A DNA stretch of 37,593 bases from Prevotella sp. (GTDB lineage: Bacteria; Bacteroidota; Bacteroidia; Bacteroidales; Bacteroidaceae), in NCBI GenBank assembly GCA_017477435.1, contig JAFUVV010000032.1, positions 1 to 37,593 on the forward strand, written 5' to 3'. Below the pieces are notes generated by a model. The model saw nothing but the letters and a program-made list of their open reading frames with translations, searched no databases and had not been told where the DNA came from. Position numbers and translations under genes: made by a program. Each line of letters opens with the position of its first letter. Position 1 is the first letter of the stretch. Positions 9,003 through 17,556 of this stretch are shown piece by piece.

Positions 9003-9090
9003 AGAAGCCTTTTAGCTGCAATAAAGTGCCCTATAAGCTGAGTTTATGAGGCTCTTAAGCTCAGCTTATAGGGCACTTAACCCAAACATG
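9003..9090. repeat. 22-nt-period intergenic array A (four units)
   Basis: Four consecutive units begin at 9003, 9025, 9047 and 9069. Most carry a GCC- or GGC-centred core followed by TTAA-like text. Units two and four form a perfect 19-bp inverted repeat: AAGTGCCCTATAAGCTGAG at 9024-9042 against its complement at 9060-9078, with a 17-nt loop. It lies between the divergent Na/Pi and glnS promoters. The rest of this 483-bp gap, apart from the promoters, shows nothing I recognise. Confidence 0.75.
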
Positions 9091-9145
9091 CGCGTGCACT
9101 TTTATCAATAAAATATATTTTTAACGCTGAAATCGACTCTGAAAT

Positions 9146-9176
9146 TTTGAAATACACACAATTTTATGTATCTTCG
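9146..9176 (+). promoter_or_regulatory. sigma-ABfr promoter of glnS
   Basis: TTTG at 9146-9149, a 19-nt spacer, then TATCTTCG at 9169-9176. It predicts a leader of about 100 nt whose ends can pair (ATGCAG at 9185-9190 with CTGCAT at 9247-9252). Confidence 0.75.
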
Positions 9177-9285
9177 CAGATTAAATGCAGGACTTGCAAA
9201 GTATGGGGGCAGTGGGCCGGCGCTCGACTGACAAAAGTAAAAGGCGCTGCATGGAAAATTTGTATATTCAAAATAACACATAAAA

Positions 9286-11004
9286 ATGACAGATTCAAGC
9301 ATTAATCAGGAAGAGAGGAGAAGCATCAGCTTCGTAGAGCAAATGGTGGAGAACGATCTCGCTGAGGGAAAGAACGGGGGGAGAATACAGACGCGCTTCC
9401 CGCCGGAGCCAAACGGGTATCTGCATATCGGGCATGCAAAGGCCATATGCATGGACTTCGGTGTGGCTGAGAAGTATGGCGGAGTGTGCAACCTGCGTTT
9501 CGACGACACTAATCCGAGCAAGGAGAATAACGAGTATGTGGAGAATATTCTTAACGACATTAGCTGGCTCGGGTTTAAATGGGGCAATGTCTACTACGCC
9601 TCCGACTACTTCGAGCAGCTGTGGGACTTCGCCATCTGGATGATTGAGAACGGCCATGCCTACGTCGACGAGCAGACGTCGGAGCAGATTGCGGAGCAGA
9701 AGGGCTCTCCCACTGTGCCAGGCACACCGTCGCCATATCGCGACAGGCCAAAGGAGGAAAGCCTCAGACTATTCAAGCAAATGAACACCGCCGAGGCGGT
9801 GGAGGGCAGCATGGTGCTCAGGGCAAAGCTCGACATGGCAAACCCGAACATGCACTTCCGCGACCCAATCATCTACCGCATCATCCATACGCCTCATCAC
9901 CGCACGGGGACAAAGTGGCACGCTTATCCGATGTACGACTTCGCTCACGGACAGAGTGATTACTTCGAAGGGGTCACTCACTCCATCTGCACCCTGGAGT
10001 TCGTGCCTCACCGGCCGCTATATGATAAGTTCATCGATTTCCTGAAGGAGAAAAATGGTGAAACGGAAAACATTTCCGACAACCGTCCGCGACAGATTGA
10101 GTTCAACCGTCTGAACCTGACGTATACGGTCATGTCGAAACGTAAGTTGCTGGCTCTTGTCAACGAGAAGAAGGTGACGGGATGGGACGACCCGCGCATG
10201 CCGACGGTGTGTGGCATGCGACGCAGAGGCTATTCGCCAGAGAGCATAAGGGGGTTCATCGACTCAATAGGATACACAAAGTTTGATGCTCTCAACGATG
10301 TAGCTCTGCTCGAATCGGCAGTGCGCGACGATCTGAACAAACGGGCAATAAGGGTATCGGCCGTGATGAACCCCGTGAAACTTGTCATCACCAACTATCC
10401 CGACGGGATGAGTGAGGAGATGGTGGCCGTGAACAACCCGGAGAACGAAGCCGACGGCACCCACACCATCACATTCTCTAAGAACCTGTGGATCGAACGC
10501 GACGACTTCATGGAGGATGCACCGAAGAAATTCTTCCGTATGTCGCCTGGAAAGGAGGTGAGACTGAAAAACGCCTACATCGTGAAATGCACGGGGTGTA
10601 CGAAGGATGCCGACGGAAATATCGTGGAGATTCAGGCTGAATACGACCCGCAAAGCAAAAGCGGGATGGAAGGGGCCAACCGTAAGGTGAAGGGAACGCT
10701 TCACTGGGTGTCGGCCGACCACTGCAGAAAAGCTGAGGTAAGAATCTACGACAGGCTATTCTTCGTGGAGAACCCGTCGGCCGACGATCGCGACTTCCGC
10801 GAACTACTCAACCCAGACAGTCTCAAGACGGTAGACAACTGCTACATAGAAGAATATGCAGCAGAGAAAAAGCCAGGCGATTATCTGCAATTCCAACGCA
10901 TAGGATACTTCATGGCCGACCTCGACTCGACCGAAGAGCATCTGGTGTTCAACAAGACAGTGGGGCTCAAAGACTCATGGGCAAAAGCAGTTCAGAATGC
11001 ATAA
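9286..11004 (+). CDS. glnS: glutaminyl-tRNA synthetase
   Basis: Charges tRNA-Gln with glutamine. A 572-residue class I synthetase. The first substrate-binding segment reads RFPPEPNGYLHIGHAKAI, containing the HIGH motif, and the GlnRS-type KMSKS loop is VMSKRK near residue 285. The residues FDDTNP and the GlnRS/GluRS-type anticodon beta-barrels at the C-terminus fit GlnRS rather than GluRS. Length is normal (E. coli about 554). Having GlnRS means the cell need not rely on the Glu-tRNA-Gln amidotransferase route. It has its own promoter and is followed by the TPR and DedA genes on the same strand. Confidence 0.96.
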   Translation: MTDSSINQEERRSISFVEQMVENDLAEGKNGGRIQTRFPPEPNGYLHIGHAKAICMDFGVAEKYGGVCNLRFDDTNPSKENNEYVENILNDISWLGFKWGNVYYASDYFEQLWDFAIWMIENGHAYVDEQTSEQIAEQKGSPTVPGTPSPYRDRPKEESLRLFKQMNTAEAVEGSMVLRAKLDMANPNMHFRDPIIYRIIHTPHHRTGTKWHAYPMYDFAHGQSDYFEGVTHSICTLEFVPHRPLYDKFIDFLKEKNGETENISDNRPRQIEFNRLNLTYTVMSKRKLLALVNEKKVTGWDDPRMPTVCGMRRRGYSPESIRGFIDSIGYTKFDALNDVALLESAVRDDLNKRAIRVSAVMNPVKLVITNYPDGMSEEMVAVNNPENEADGTHTITFSKNLWIERDDFMEDAPKKFFRMSPGKEVRLKNAYIVKCTGCTKDADGNIVEIQAEYDPQSKSGMEGANRKVKGTLHWVSADHCRKAEVRIYDRLFFVENPSADDRDFRELLNPDSLKTVDNCYIEEYAAEKKPGDYLQFQRIGYFMADLDSTEEHLVFNKTVGLKDSWAKAVQNA

Positions 11005-11017
11005 TTCCAGTTTTGGA

Positions 11018-11092
11018 GTTTTGAAATTTGAGGTGATATAACCTGAAAACTCAAAACTCAAAACTGAAAACCCTAAAACTGAAAACTCAAAA
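11018..11092. repeat. heptamer-like low-complexity repeat
   Basis: Degenerate copies of AAAACTC/AAAACTG run up to the first possible start codon of the TPR gene. The frame leading into that start is open from about 11042 but has no ATG, so translation through the repeat is unlikely. Confidence 0.6.
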
Positions 11093-12493
11093 TTGAACAG
11101 CGACTTTGAATATTTCAACAGCGACGACTTCAAGATGTGCCTGAAGGAATATGAAAGTGCACAGAAGAAAGGCACGGCCATGTTCCTCGACGTGAACGAC
11201 TTCGCAGATATTGCCGACTATTACAACCAGATGGGAAATAGCCGGGATGCCATGGTGGCCATAAGAAAAGGACTCGACATCTTCCCTGGCGAGGCTGTTC
11301 TCTTGTCGTACGTCATAAGAAACGATCTCCACACAAGCAAAAGACTGGACGAGGCGAAGAAGCATCTGGAGATGATTGATGACACAAGCGACCCGGAATA
11401 CTTCTATTGCATGATAGAAATAATGCTCACCGAGGAAAAAGACGAAGAGGCCGACAACGCCATAAGGCAAAAATATGAAGAGATAGACGACGAAGAGCAC
11501 GACAACTTCGTCGTCGACATTGCCGAAATATACACCGACTATTGCCTCTTAGACAAAGCCGACGAATGGCTCGAAAAAACATGCGACAAGGAATCTCTCG
11601 ACTATAAAGAAATCGTCGGACGCATCGCAATGGCAGAAGGCAACGACGCGAAAGCAATAGAAATATATCAACAGCTGCTCGACGAGAATCCTTTCTCGTG
11701 CGAATACTGGGACAGTCTGGCTACATTGCAGATACAGACACAGAGATTTAACGATGCAATTGCCTCGTGCGAGTATTCTCTCGCAATATCGCCTAACAAC
11801 CACATCGCTCTCCGCAACAAAGCCAACGCCCTATACACTACGGGGCTGTACGAAGAAGCTATCGAGACATACAACCAACTTGCAAAGATCGCTCCCGACG
11901 ATGCAGCCGTATTCCTTTCCATCGGCGCTGCGATGATGAACCTAGGGAGATATGCTGAAGCTGTCGAACAACTGAAGACTGCATACAAGAAAGACAACAG
12001 CCTCCTGAAAGCAGATATCGTAAGAGAACTTGTCATCGGCCTGTCGAGACTGAGAAGAACGGAAGAAGCACTGAAGTATATTGAAGAATACAGTAAGGTC
12101 GCAGACAACACTTCCGAGACAAATGTACTGAAAGGGCATGTGTATCTTGAAGCAGGAAACATTGACAAAGCCATTGCATACTTCGGAAAAGCCGTCAACG
12201 ATCCTGATTCAGATAGTGGAACGACGATGAGAATAGCCATTTCTTTCTACGACACCGGAGAAACAGAAATGGCATATAACCTCTTCAAAGAGATTTACTA
12301 TAATATCAACGAGGATAAAGCCCTCCCCTATATCGCCCTATGTGCAAAAGATTTAGGAAAGCACGACGTATACCTCGCCTGCCTGAAAGAAGCATGCGAA
12401 AAAGTTCCCGACGAAACACGGCTCGTACTGGGAGATATGTTTCCAGTAGAGTTGAGCGTGGATGAATACTACGATTACGAAAAGAACAAGTGA
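11093..12493 (+). CDS. tetratricopeptide repeat protein
   Basis: A soluble, acidic protein of up to 466 residues with no signal peptide. Helical TPR pairs are visible along the chain. Clear examples are a segment around residues 200-235 containing NPFSCEYWDSLATLQIQTQ and another around 240-310 containing ALRNKANALYTTGLYEEAIE and AVFLSIGAAMMNLGRYAEA. TPR proteins scaffold protein-protein contacts; no catalytic motif is seen. The first usable start is a TTG at 11093 directly after a low-complexity repeat. The first ATG is at 11135 (giving 452 residues), and I cannot decide between them. It lies between glnS and dedA, probably in one transcription unit. Confidence 0.85.
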   Translation: MNSDFEYFNSDDFKMCLKEYESAQKKGTAMFLDVNDFADIADYYNQMGNSRDAMVAIRKGLDIFPGEAVLLSYVIRNDLHTSKRLDEAKKHLEMIDDTSDPEYFYCMIEIMLTEEKDEEADNAIRQKYEEIDDEEHDNFVVDIAEIYTDYCLLDKADEWLEKTCDKESLDYKEIVGRIAMAEGNDAKAIEIYQQLLDENPFSCEYWDSLATLQIQTQRFNDAIASCEYSLAISPNNHIALRNKANALYTTGLYEEAIETYNQLAKIAPDDAAVFLSIGAAMMNLGRYAEAVEQLKTAYKKDNSLLKADIVRELVIGLSRLRRTEEALKYIEEYSKVADNTSETNVLKGHVYLEAGNIDKAIAYFGKAVNDPDSDSGTTMRIAISFYDTGETEMAYNLFKEIYYNINEDKALPYIALCAKDLGKHDVYLACLKEACEKVPDETRLVLGDMFPVELSVDEYYDYEKNK

Positions 12494-12525
12494 AACCAGT
12501 ATCAAATAAAGTATAAAGATAACAA

Positions 12526-13161
12526 ATGGCAACTTGGATATCAGCACTTCTCGGAAGCCTAAGCTATGGCATGATATTCTTCCTGATGCTCCTTGAGAGC
12601 ACCGTGGTTCCCGTACCGTCGGAATTGGTGGTGGCACCAGCCGCCTACCACTCGGTAAGCGGAGAATTGAATCTGTGGCTGGTCATATTATTTGCAACCC
12701 TGGGAGCTGATTGCGGAGCAACAATCAACTATATAGCAGGAAAGTATCTCGGACGCCCCGTCATCTATCGATTCGCAGAAAGCAAATGGGGCCACATGTG
12801 CCTGCTCAACAAAGAAAAACTTGAGAAGAGCGAGCGGTATTTCACTGATCACGGCGCCGTGGCTACAATCACGGGACGGCTACTCATCGGCATACGCCAC
12901 CTCATATCCATTCCTGCCGGCATGGCACGGATGAACTATCTGAAGTTTCTGTTCTATACCACGATAGGTGCAGGACTATGGAACATTATCCTCGCTGTGC
13001 TCGGATTGTACCTTCACAAGTTTGTACCCGAGGATGAACTCATTGCCACCGTCACAGAGTACGGACACTACATATCCTACACATTGCTCGCATTAGTAGC
13101 AATGCTTATCGTCTATTTCGTAGTAAGGAGTAGAATAAAAAAGCAAAAGAAGGAAAGCTAA
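12526..13161 (+). CDS. DedA family membrane protein
   Basis: A 211-residue DedA/VTT-domain inner-membrane protein. Members of this superfamily move lipid headgroups across the membrane (undecaprenyl phosphate or phosphatidylethanolamine recycling has been shown for some) and affect membrane homeostasis. Diagnostic segments are LLESTVVPVPSELVVAPAAY, with the acidic residues and Pro, and GRLLIGIRHLISIPAGMARM, with the conserved Arg residues and Pro. Four to five hydrophobic helices and a basic C-terminus (RSRIKKQKKES) are visible. Its stop codon overlaps that of manC, so the two genes converge with no gap. The substrate is not deducible. Confidence 0.9.
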   Translation: MATWISALLGSLSYGMIFFLMLLESTVVPVPSELVVAPAAYHSVSGELNLWLVILFATLGADCGATINYIAGKYLGRPVIYRFAESKWGHMCLLNKEKLEKSERYFTDHGAVATITGRLLIGIRHLISIPAGMARMNYLKFLFYTTIGAGLWNIILAVLGLYLHKFVPEDELIATVTEYGHYISYTLLALVAMLIVYFVVRSRIKKQKKES

Positions 13162-14219
13162 TCGCAGAATTGCTTAATCCGTTGCTCTTCAGAGAGTTTA
13201 CATATCAGCAGGTTGCCGTCTTTTTGCGCGACTATATACCCGTCAAGACCTTGCACGACCACCTTCTTCGCCTGTGTCGCATGGACGATACAGTTGTGTG
13301 AATCGTATATTGCGATGCCATCACCTATGCAACTGTTACCATAAGCATCATGACGTGTATTGCTGAGCAGCGAGCCCCATGTGCCAAGGTCGCTCCAACC
13401 GAAATCAGCAGGACAGACAAATATCTCCTCGGCTTTTTCCATAATGGCATAGTCGACAGAAATGCTCTCACATTCGGGATAGCGTTCATCTATTCTCACC
13501 TGCTCTTCAGCTGTGCCATACAACGAAAGCATGCTTTCGAACACCTTGCTCATTGCAGGCTGATATATCCTAAAGGCATTTACTATAGTACTTACTTTCC
13601 ATATGAAAATACCGGCATTCCAGAAGTAATTGTTCTGACGGATATATTTTTGTGCGGTTTCAAGATCTGGTTTCTCACGGAAAGAATCTACACGGAATAT
13701 TTCCTTATTACGCTCCGAACCGGTACTCAGTTCTGCCTGAATATAACCATATCCTGTCTCTGGACGATTTGGTTTCATGCCGAGGGTGACAATAGCATCG
13801 GTCTCTGATGTAAACTTGAGACAAGACTTAATTACCCGACGGAACTCTGTTTCGTTCGTCACAATATGATCGCTGGGTGCTACCACTACATTAGCATTGG
13901 GGCATTGCGATTTAATTCGCCAACTGACATAAGCTATACATGGAGCAGTATTTCTCCGACATGGCTCCTTCAATATGTTACCCTCAGGTATCTCTGGCAA
14001 TTGTTCATGAACCAATGCATCATAACGCTTATTGGTTACAATCCAGATGTTTTCTTTTGGAAACAAATCGCCAAAACGATCTACCGTCAACTGCAACAAT
14101 GAGCGACCGACTCCAAGCACATCGATGAACTGCTTAGGCATGTCGCCAGTACTCATAGGCCAGAAGCGGCTACCAATGCCACCGGCCATTATAACCAAAT
14201 GATTATTTGTGTTTGACAT
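13158..14219 (-). CDS. manC: mannose-1-phosphate guanylyltransferase
   Basis: Converts mannose-1-phosphate and GTP to GDP-mannose for surface glycans and GDP-fucose. The nucleotide-binding signature is GGIGSRFWPMSTGDMPKQF at about residues 13-31, and VVVAPSDHIV, FREKPDLETA and NYFWNAGIFIWK follow in the expected order. At 353 residues it is the single-function form without the phosphomannose isomerase domain of longer AlgA/ManC proteins. No glycan gene cluster surrounds it, so it probably serves as a housekeeping gene. It has its own promoter and its end overlaps the dedA end by four bases. Confidence 0.93.
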   Translation of the reverse strand: MSNTNNHLVIMAGGIGSRFWPMSTGDMPKQFIDVLGVGRSLLQLTVDRFGDLFPKENIWIVTNKRYDALVHEQLPEIPEGNILKEPCRRNTAPCIAYVSWRIKSQCPNANVVVAPSDHIVTNETEFRRVIKSCLKFTSETDAIVTLGMKPNRPETGYGYIQAELSTGSERNKEIFRVDSFREKPDLETAQKYIRQNNYFWNAGIFIWKVSTIVNAFRIYQPAMSKVFESMLSLYGTAEEQVRIDERYPECESISVDYAIMEKAEEIFVCPADFGWSDLGTWGSLLSNTRHDAYGNSCIGDGIAIYDSHNCIVHATQAKKVVVQGLDGYIVAQKDGNLLICKLSEEQRIKQFCD

Positions 14220-14239
14220 CTTTCTCGGTATTTACGTTG

Positions 14240-14270
14240 CGAAGATAATGAAAAAGATGGATAATACAAA
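14240..14270 (-). promoter_or_regulatory. sigma-ABfr promoter of manC
   Basis: On the minus strand TTTG (complement of 14267-14270), a 19-nt spacer and TATCTTCG (complement of 14240-14247), ending 20 nt before the ATG. Confidence 0.75.
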
Positions 14271-14319
14271 AAAACAAAGCGTTTTTTTATAAACTATGGC
14301 GCAACAAGCAATATCGTAC

Positions 14320-14592
14320 TTAAAAATTCAACTTAAGTTGCACATCTATCCTGCATTTATCGTCAACACGATAGACACCACGCTTTGCAGTATGGATAAT
14401 TGGTGAATGTTTCGATTTGGAAGAGCTCAACAGAAATCGTGCGACATATGCATGTACGGTATCATACGTTAGTTCATCGAACATAGTATGCCGCAGATTG
14501 AAGACATGCCGCGACAACTTCCTCACCGACAATCCTTCGTTGCCGGCTTCTAAAAGAATCTGTATTATATCTTCATCGAAGCGATACTTCAT
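14320..14592 (-). CDS. small winged-helix-like protein
   Basis: A 90-residue protein. Its pattern, a helix DEDIIQILLEAGNEGLSVRK, a second helical stretch around VRKLSRHVFN, a region with YDTVHAYVARFLL, and a closing strand HTAKRGVYRV, resembles the winged-helix fold, perhaps of the HARE-HTH type. I do not recognise a named family with confidence. It is rich in basic residues, as expected for DNA binding, and has no signal peptide. A strong terminator separates it from the upstream H1-like gene, so it is probably transcribed on its own. Gene status is supported by the fold-like hydrophobic pattern; function is unknown. Confidence 0.65.
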   Translation of the reverse strand: MKYRFDEDIIQILLEAGNEGLSVRKLSRHVFNLRHTMFDELTYDTVHAYVARFLLSSSKSKHSPIIHTAKRGVYRVDDKCRIDVQLKLNF

Positions 14593-14634
14593 ATATGAAT
14601 AACGTTAAACTCAAAACAATAGTATTTGTCAGAG

Positions 14635-14683
14635 CAAAAAAGAAACAAAAAGAGAACTGCTTTCTATCTGAAAACAGCTCTCT
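14635..14683 (-). terminator. rho-independent terminator after the H1-like gene
   Basis: On the minus strand a 14-bp stem (AGAGAGCTGTTTTC pairing with GAAAGCAGTTCTCT, including G-U pairs) with a 5-nt loop, followed by a T-rich tract. It lies just past the stop of the gene at 14710-15024. Confidence 0.8.
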
Positions 14684-14709
14684 TTAATATTTCTCCAAAT
14701 CGGCATGTC

Positions 14710-15024
14710 TTATGCCAATGCGATAAGATTGGAACGTCCTTCCACCTTGCCCTCTTTGAAGAGCCAGCCAATACCGAGATATGCTTCTTCAATTGTGATC
14801 TTTGCTGCCTTTGCAATCTCTGCAACAGGAAGAGCCTTATCAGCTGCGGCAAGAGCCTGATAAACATCGCCTGCACGGAAGCCAACGCTCTCAACATTAA
14901 TCACTACTTCAGCTTTCTTAGCTGGTGCCTTCTTTGCTGGAGCCTTTTTCGTTGTTTCTGCCTTCTTAGGAGCTGCTGCCTTCTTAGGAGCTGCTGCCTT
15001 TGTTGTAGCTTTCTTTTCTGCCAT
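14710..15024 (-). CDS. histone H1-like winged-helix protein
   Basis: A 104-residue protein with two parts. Residues 1-38 form a Lys/Ala/Pro-rich tail built from AAPKKA and APAKKA units, like the tails of histone H1 and of chlamydial or Bdellovibrio H1-like proteins. Residues 39-104 form a compact domain that looks like the DUF2582 winged helix of Bacteroidetes: GDVYQALAAADKALPVAEIA, KITIEEAYLGIGWLFKEGKV. This suggests a nucleoid-associated DNA-binding protein, but binding is inferred. It has a promoter with a hairpin-containing leader of about 60 nt and a strong terminator, so it is monocistronic, as expected for an abundant small protein. Confidence 0.85.
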   Translation of the reverse strand: MAEKKATTKAAAPKKAAAPKKAETTKKAPAKKAPAKKAEVVINVESVGFRAGDVYQALAAADKALPVAEIAKAAKITIEEAYLGIGWLFKEGKVEGRSNLIALA

Positions 15025-15088
15025 AATTCTTTTAAATTAATTATCCCAAAAAGTTGCATCATATGTGCAACGTTATCTTTTCACTCTG

Positions 15089-15121
15089 CAAAGTTAGGAT
15101 AAAAACTTATTATATAGCAAA
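15089..15121 (-). promoter_or_regulatory. sigma-ABfr promoter of the H1-like gene
   Basis: On the minus strand TTTG (complement of 15118-15121), a 21-nt spacer and a perfect TAACTTTG (complement of 15089-15096). The leader contains GTTGCA and TGCAAC as the arms of a small hairpin followed by five T residues. Confidence 0.7.
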
Positions 15122-15167
15122 TTACAACAGCAAAAAGTTGCATGTAAACTAACAAGCTACAGCCCTT

Positions 15168-16937
15168 TTATTCGTTTTCTTGACTTACATCAACCTTCAG
15201 GCACAATTCATCCAACTGCTTCTGATCGATAGTTGATGGCGCATCGAGCATAACGTCACGACCTGAGTTGTTCTTTGGGAATGCAATGCAGTCACGAATT
15301 GAATCGAGACCAGCCATAATCGACACAAACCTATCAAGACCGAATGCAAGTCCTGCATGTGGCGGTGCACCATACTTAAAGGCATTAATCAGGAAGCCGA
15401 ACTGAGCCATTGCGCGCTCCTCTGTGAAGCCGAGTATGCCGAACATCTTCTCTTGCAAACGACTATCGTGAATACGCAGACTTCCGCCACCAAGCTCTAC
15501 GCCGTTGCAAACGAAGTCGTATGCTTTAGCACGAACAAGTTCGGGATTCGTATCGAGCAAAGGAATGTCATCGGGATTAGGCATTGTGAACGGATGGTGT
15601 GTTGCCATGAGTCGCTGCTCTTCGTCACTCCATTCAAACAACGGGAAGTCGATAATCCACAGACACTCAAACTTATCTTTCGGACGAAGTCCAAGTCTGT
15701 CTCCCATCTCAAGACGGAGAGTACAAAGCTGGGTGCGGGTTTTATTCGCATTGTCACCACTGAGGATGAGAACCAGATCGCCATCGTTTGCACCCATCTT
15801 TTCCTTCAATGTCTGGAGGACCTCAGGCGAGTAGAACTTGTCGACAGAACTCTTCACCGTGCCGTCGGTATTATACTTGACATATACCAAGCCCTTAGCA
15901 CCAACTTGAGGACGCTTCACGAAATCAGTAAGTGCATCGAGCTGCTTGCGAGTATATTCTGCACATCCGGGAACACATATTCCACCAATGTACTCAGCAT
16001 TGTCAAATACACTGAACGAGCCCGTACCTTTCAGCACATCCATCAACTCTACAAACTCCATTCCGAACCTGATGTCAGGCTTGTCGGAACCGAACCGACG
16101 CATTGCTTCGTGCCATGTCAGCTGCTGAAGCTTGGCAGGAAGTTGTATACCTCTCACCTCTTTGAAAAGATGGCGAGCTAAGTCTTCAAACAAATCAATC
16201 ACGTCGTCTTGCTCAACAAACGACATCTCGCAGTCGATCTGAGTAAACTCCGGCTGTCTGTCAGCACGAAGATCTTCATCGCGGAAGCACTTCGCAATCT
16301 GGAAATATCTGTCGAATCCGCTCACCATTAGCAACTGCTTCAAGGTTTGCGGGCTTTGAGGCAATGCATAGAACTGCCCAGGATTCATGCGTGACGGAAC
16401 GACAAAGTCGCGAGCACCTTCTGGAGTAGAACCAATCAAAATCGGAGTCTCAACCTCGATGAAGTCTTTTGAATCAAGGAAGTTCCTGATTAATATTGTC
16501 ATACGGTGACGAAGTTCAAGGTTTTTGCGCACTGCATTCCTGCGCAAATCGAGATATCTGAACTTCATTCTAAGGTCATCACCGCCGTCGGTATTATCTT
16601 CGATTGTGAACGGCGGAGTCTTACTTTCAGAGAGGATGACGAGCTCCTTAGCGATTATCTCAACATCACCCGTAGGAAGATTTGCATTCTTACTCTGACG
16701 CTCACTGACATCACCCTTCACTTGAATGCAAAACTCACGGCCAAGCCTGTTGGCTCTTTCACACAATTCGCTGTCTGCTGACTCGTCAAAGACAAGCTGA
16801 GTGATACCATATCGATCGCGCAGGTCGACAAAAGTCATACCACCCATTTTTCTAAGTCGCTGTACCCATCCGGCAAGAGTAACGTGCTTGCCGGCATCTG
16901 CGAGCCGAAGCTCTCCACAAGTATTTGTCCTGTACAT
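15168..16937 (-). CDS. aspS: aspartyl-tRNA synthetase
   Basis: Charges tRNA-Asp with aspartate. A 589-residue class II synthetase of the bacterial type. The N-terminal OB fold binds the anticodon ([20 protein letters not shown]). Class II motif 2 appears as [24 protein letters not shown] insertion domain occupies about residues 290-420, and the C-terminal motif 3 region reads [15 protein letters not shown]. The length matches E. coli AspS (590). It starts at an ATG 28 nt after a perfect -7 element and is divergent from the DUF1573 gene. Confidence 0.97.
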   Translation of the reverse strand: MYRTNTCGELRLADAGKHVTLAGWVQRLRKMGGMTFVDLRDRYGITQLVFDESADSELCERANRLGREFCIQVKGDVSERQSKNANLPTGDVEIIAKELVILSESKTPPFTIEDNTDGGDDLRMKFRYLDLRRNAVRKNLELRHRMTILIRNFLDSKDFIEVETPILIGSTPEGARDFVVPSRMNPGQFYALPQSPQTLKQLLMVSGFDRYFQIAKCFRDEDLRADRQPEFTQIDCEMSFVEQDDVIDLFEDLARHLFKEVRGIQLPAKLQQLTWHEAMRRFGSDKPDIRFGMEFVELMDVLKGTGSFSVFDNAEYIGGICVPGCAEYTRKQLDALTDFVKRPQVGAKGLVYVKYNTDGTVKSSVDKFYSPEVLQTLKEKMGANDGDLVLILSGDNANKTRTQLCTLRLEMGDRLGLRPKDKFECLWIIDFPLFEWSDEEQRLMATHHPFTMPNPDDIPLLDTNPELVRAKAYDFVCNGVELGGGSLRIHDSRLQEKMFGILGFTEERAMAQFGFLINAFKYGAPPHAGLAFGLDRFVSIMAGLDSIRDCIAFPKNNSGRDVMLDAPSTIDQKQLDELCLKVDVSQENE

Positions 16938-16965
16938 TTTTCTATATCTGTTTATTTTTAACGCA

Positions 16966-16997
16966 CAAAGTTACAAAGAAACATGTGAAATGCCAAA
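16966..16997 (-). promoter_or_regulatory. sigma-ABfr promoter of aspS
   Basis: On the minus strand TTTG (complement of 16994-16997), a 20-nt spacer and TAACTTTG (complement of 16966-16973). Confidence 0.78.
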
Positions 16998-17074
16998 TCT
17001 TTTTTTGCATTTTCTAGGATTGCCGACACCAAATCAGTGCATTGTAATGCATATATTTTTGGGTTGAACAGTAA

Positions 17075-17162
17075 AGAGGCTCTTAATCGCAACATAAGAG
17101 GCTTTCTTCCAGCAGAAAAAAGCCTCTTAAGCTGTACATAAAGACTACTTTAGCAAGGCTGA
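17075..17162. repeat. 22-nt-period intergenic array B (four units)
   Basis: Units start at 17075, 17097, 17119 and 17141. The first three carry AGAGGCTCTT, AGAGGCTTTC and AAAGCCTCTT cores at the same offset; the fourth is degenerate. Units two and three form a hairpin with 10-bp arms, AAGAGGCTTT and AAAGCCTCTT. It lies between the divergent aspS and DUF1573 genes. Confidence 0.7.
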
Positions 17163-17204
17163 CAAATAAAAAACGAGAAACAAACTGCGAATTTCCGAAC
17201 AAAT

Positions 17205-17287
17205 AAATTTGCTAGCAAATTTTCAGGTGAAAAGGCTCTTTATTGCCATTAAGAAAGCTCTTTAACAAGAAATTTGCTAGCAAATTT
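17205..17287. repeat. 22-nt-period array C flanked by identical palindromes
   Basis: The perfect 18-bp palindrome AAATTTGCTAGCAAATTT occurs at 17205-17222 and again at 17270-17287. Between them, two 22-nt-spaced units start at 17231 and 17253 with AAAGGCTCTTT and GAAAGCTCTTT. Bases 17288-17518 hold a spurious-looking open frame and nothing else that I recognise. Confidence 0.65.
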
Positions 17288-17518
17288 TTCTTCAGACAAT
17301 ACAAAGAAATAAAAAAACACATCCATAAATTCTCATCGAGAAAGTGTTTTTCTCATTATACGCACCTGAATATTAACTCTTTACATAACCTACCTAAATC
17401 GTTGTTTTTCGAAGATAAATCGCCAAATAAGCTTTATACAAAGCCCGATATCAATCAAGAAAGATCCACATTATTATTAAATAGAGTTAAAAAAAGATGA
17501 TGTTAAATCAACTTTCGC

Positions 17519-17526
17519 TAACTTTG
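17519..17526 (+). promoter_or_regulatory. -7 element of DUF1573 promoter
   Basis: A perfect TAACTTTG 30 nt before the ATG at 17557. The -33 position reads GATG, so the promoter may need an activator or be weak. Confidence 0.55.
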
Positions 17527-17556
17527 TGACGTCATAAGAATAAAATCATTTGAATT

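Noticed and set aside
11018-11135. Phase-variable switch in the TPR gene
   Set aside because: The repeat lies upstream of every plausible start codon and the open frame through it has no ATG, so slippage would not switch the protein on or off.
17243-17500. Open frame of 85 codons in the aspS-DUF1573 gap
   Set aside because: It begins inside array C, crosses a palindrome and shows no family resemblance; composition follows the AT-rich DNA.
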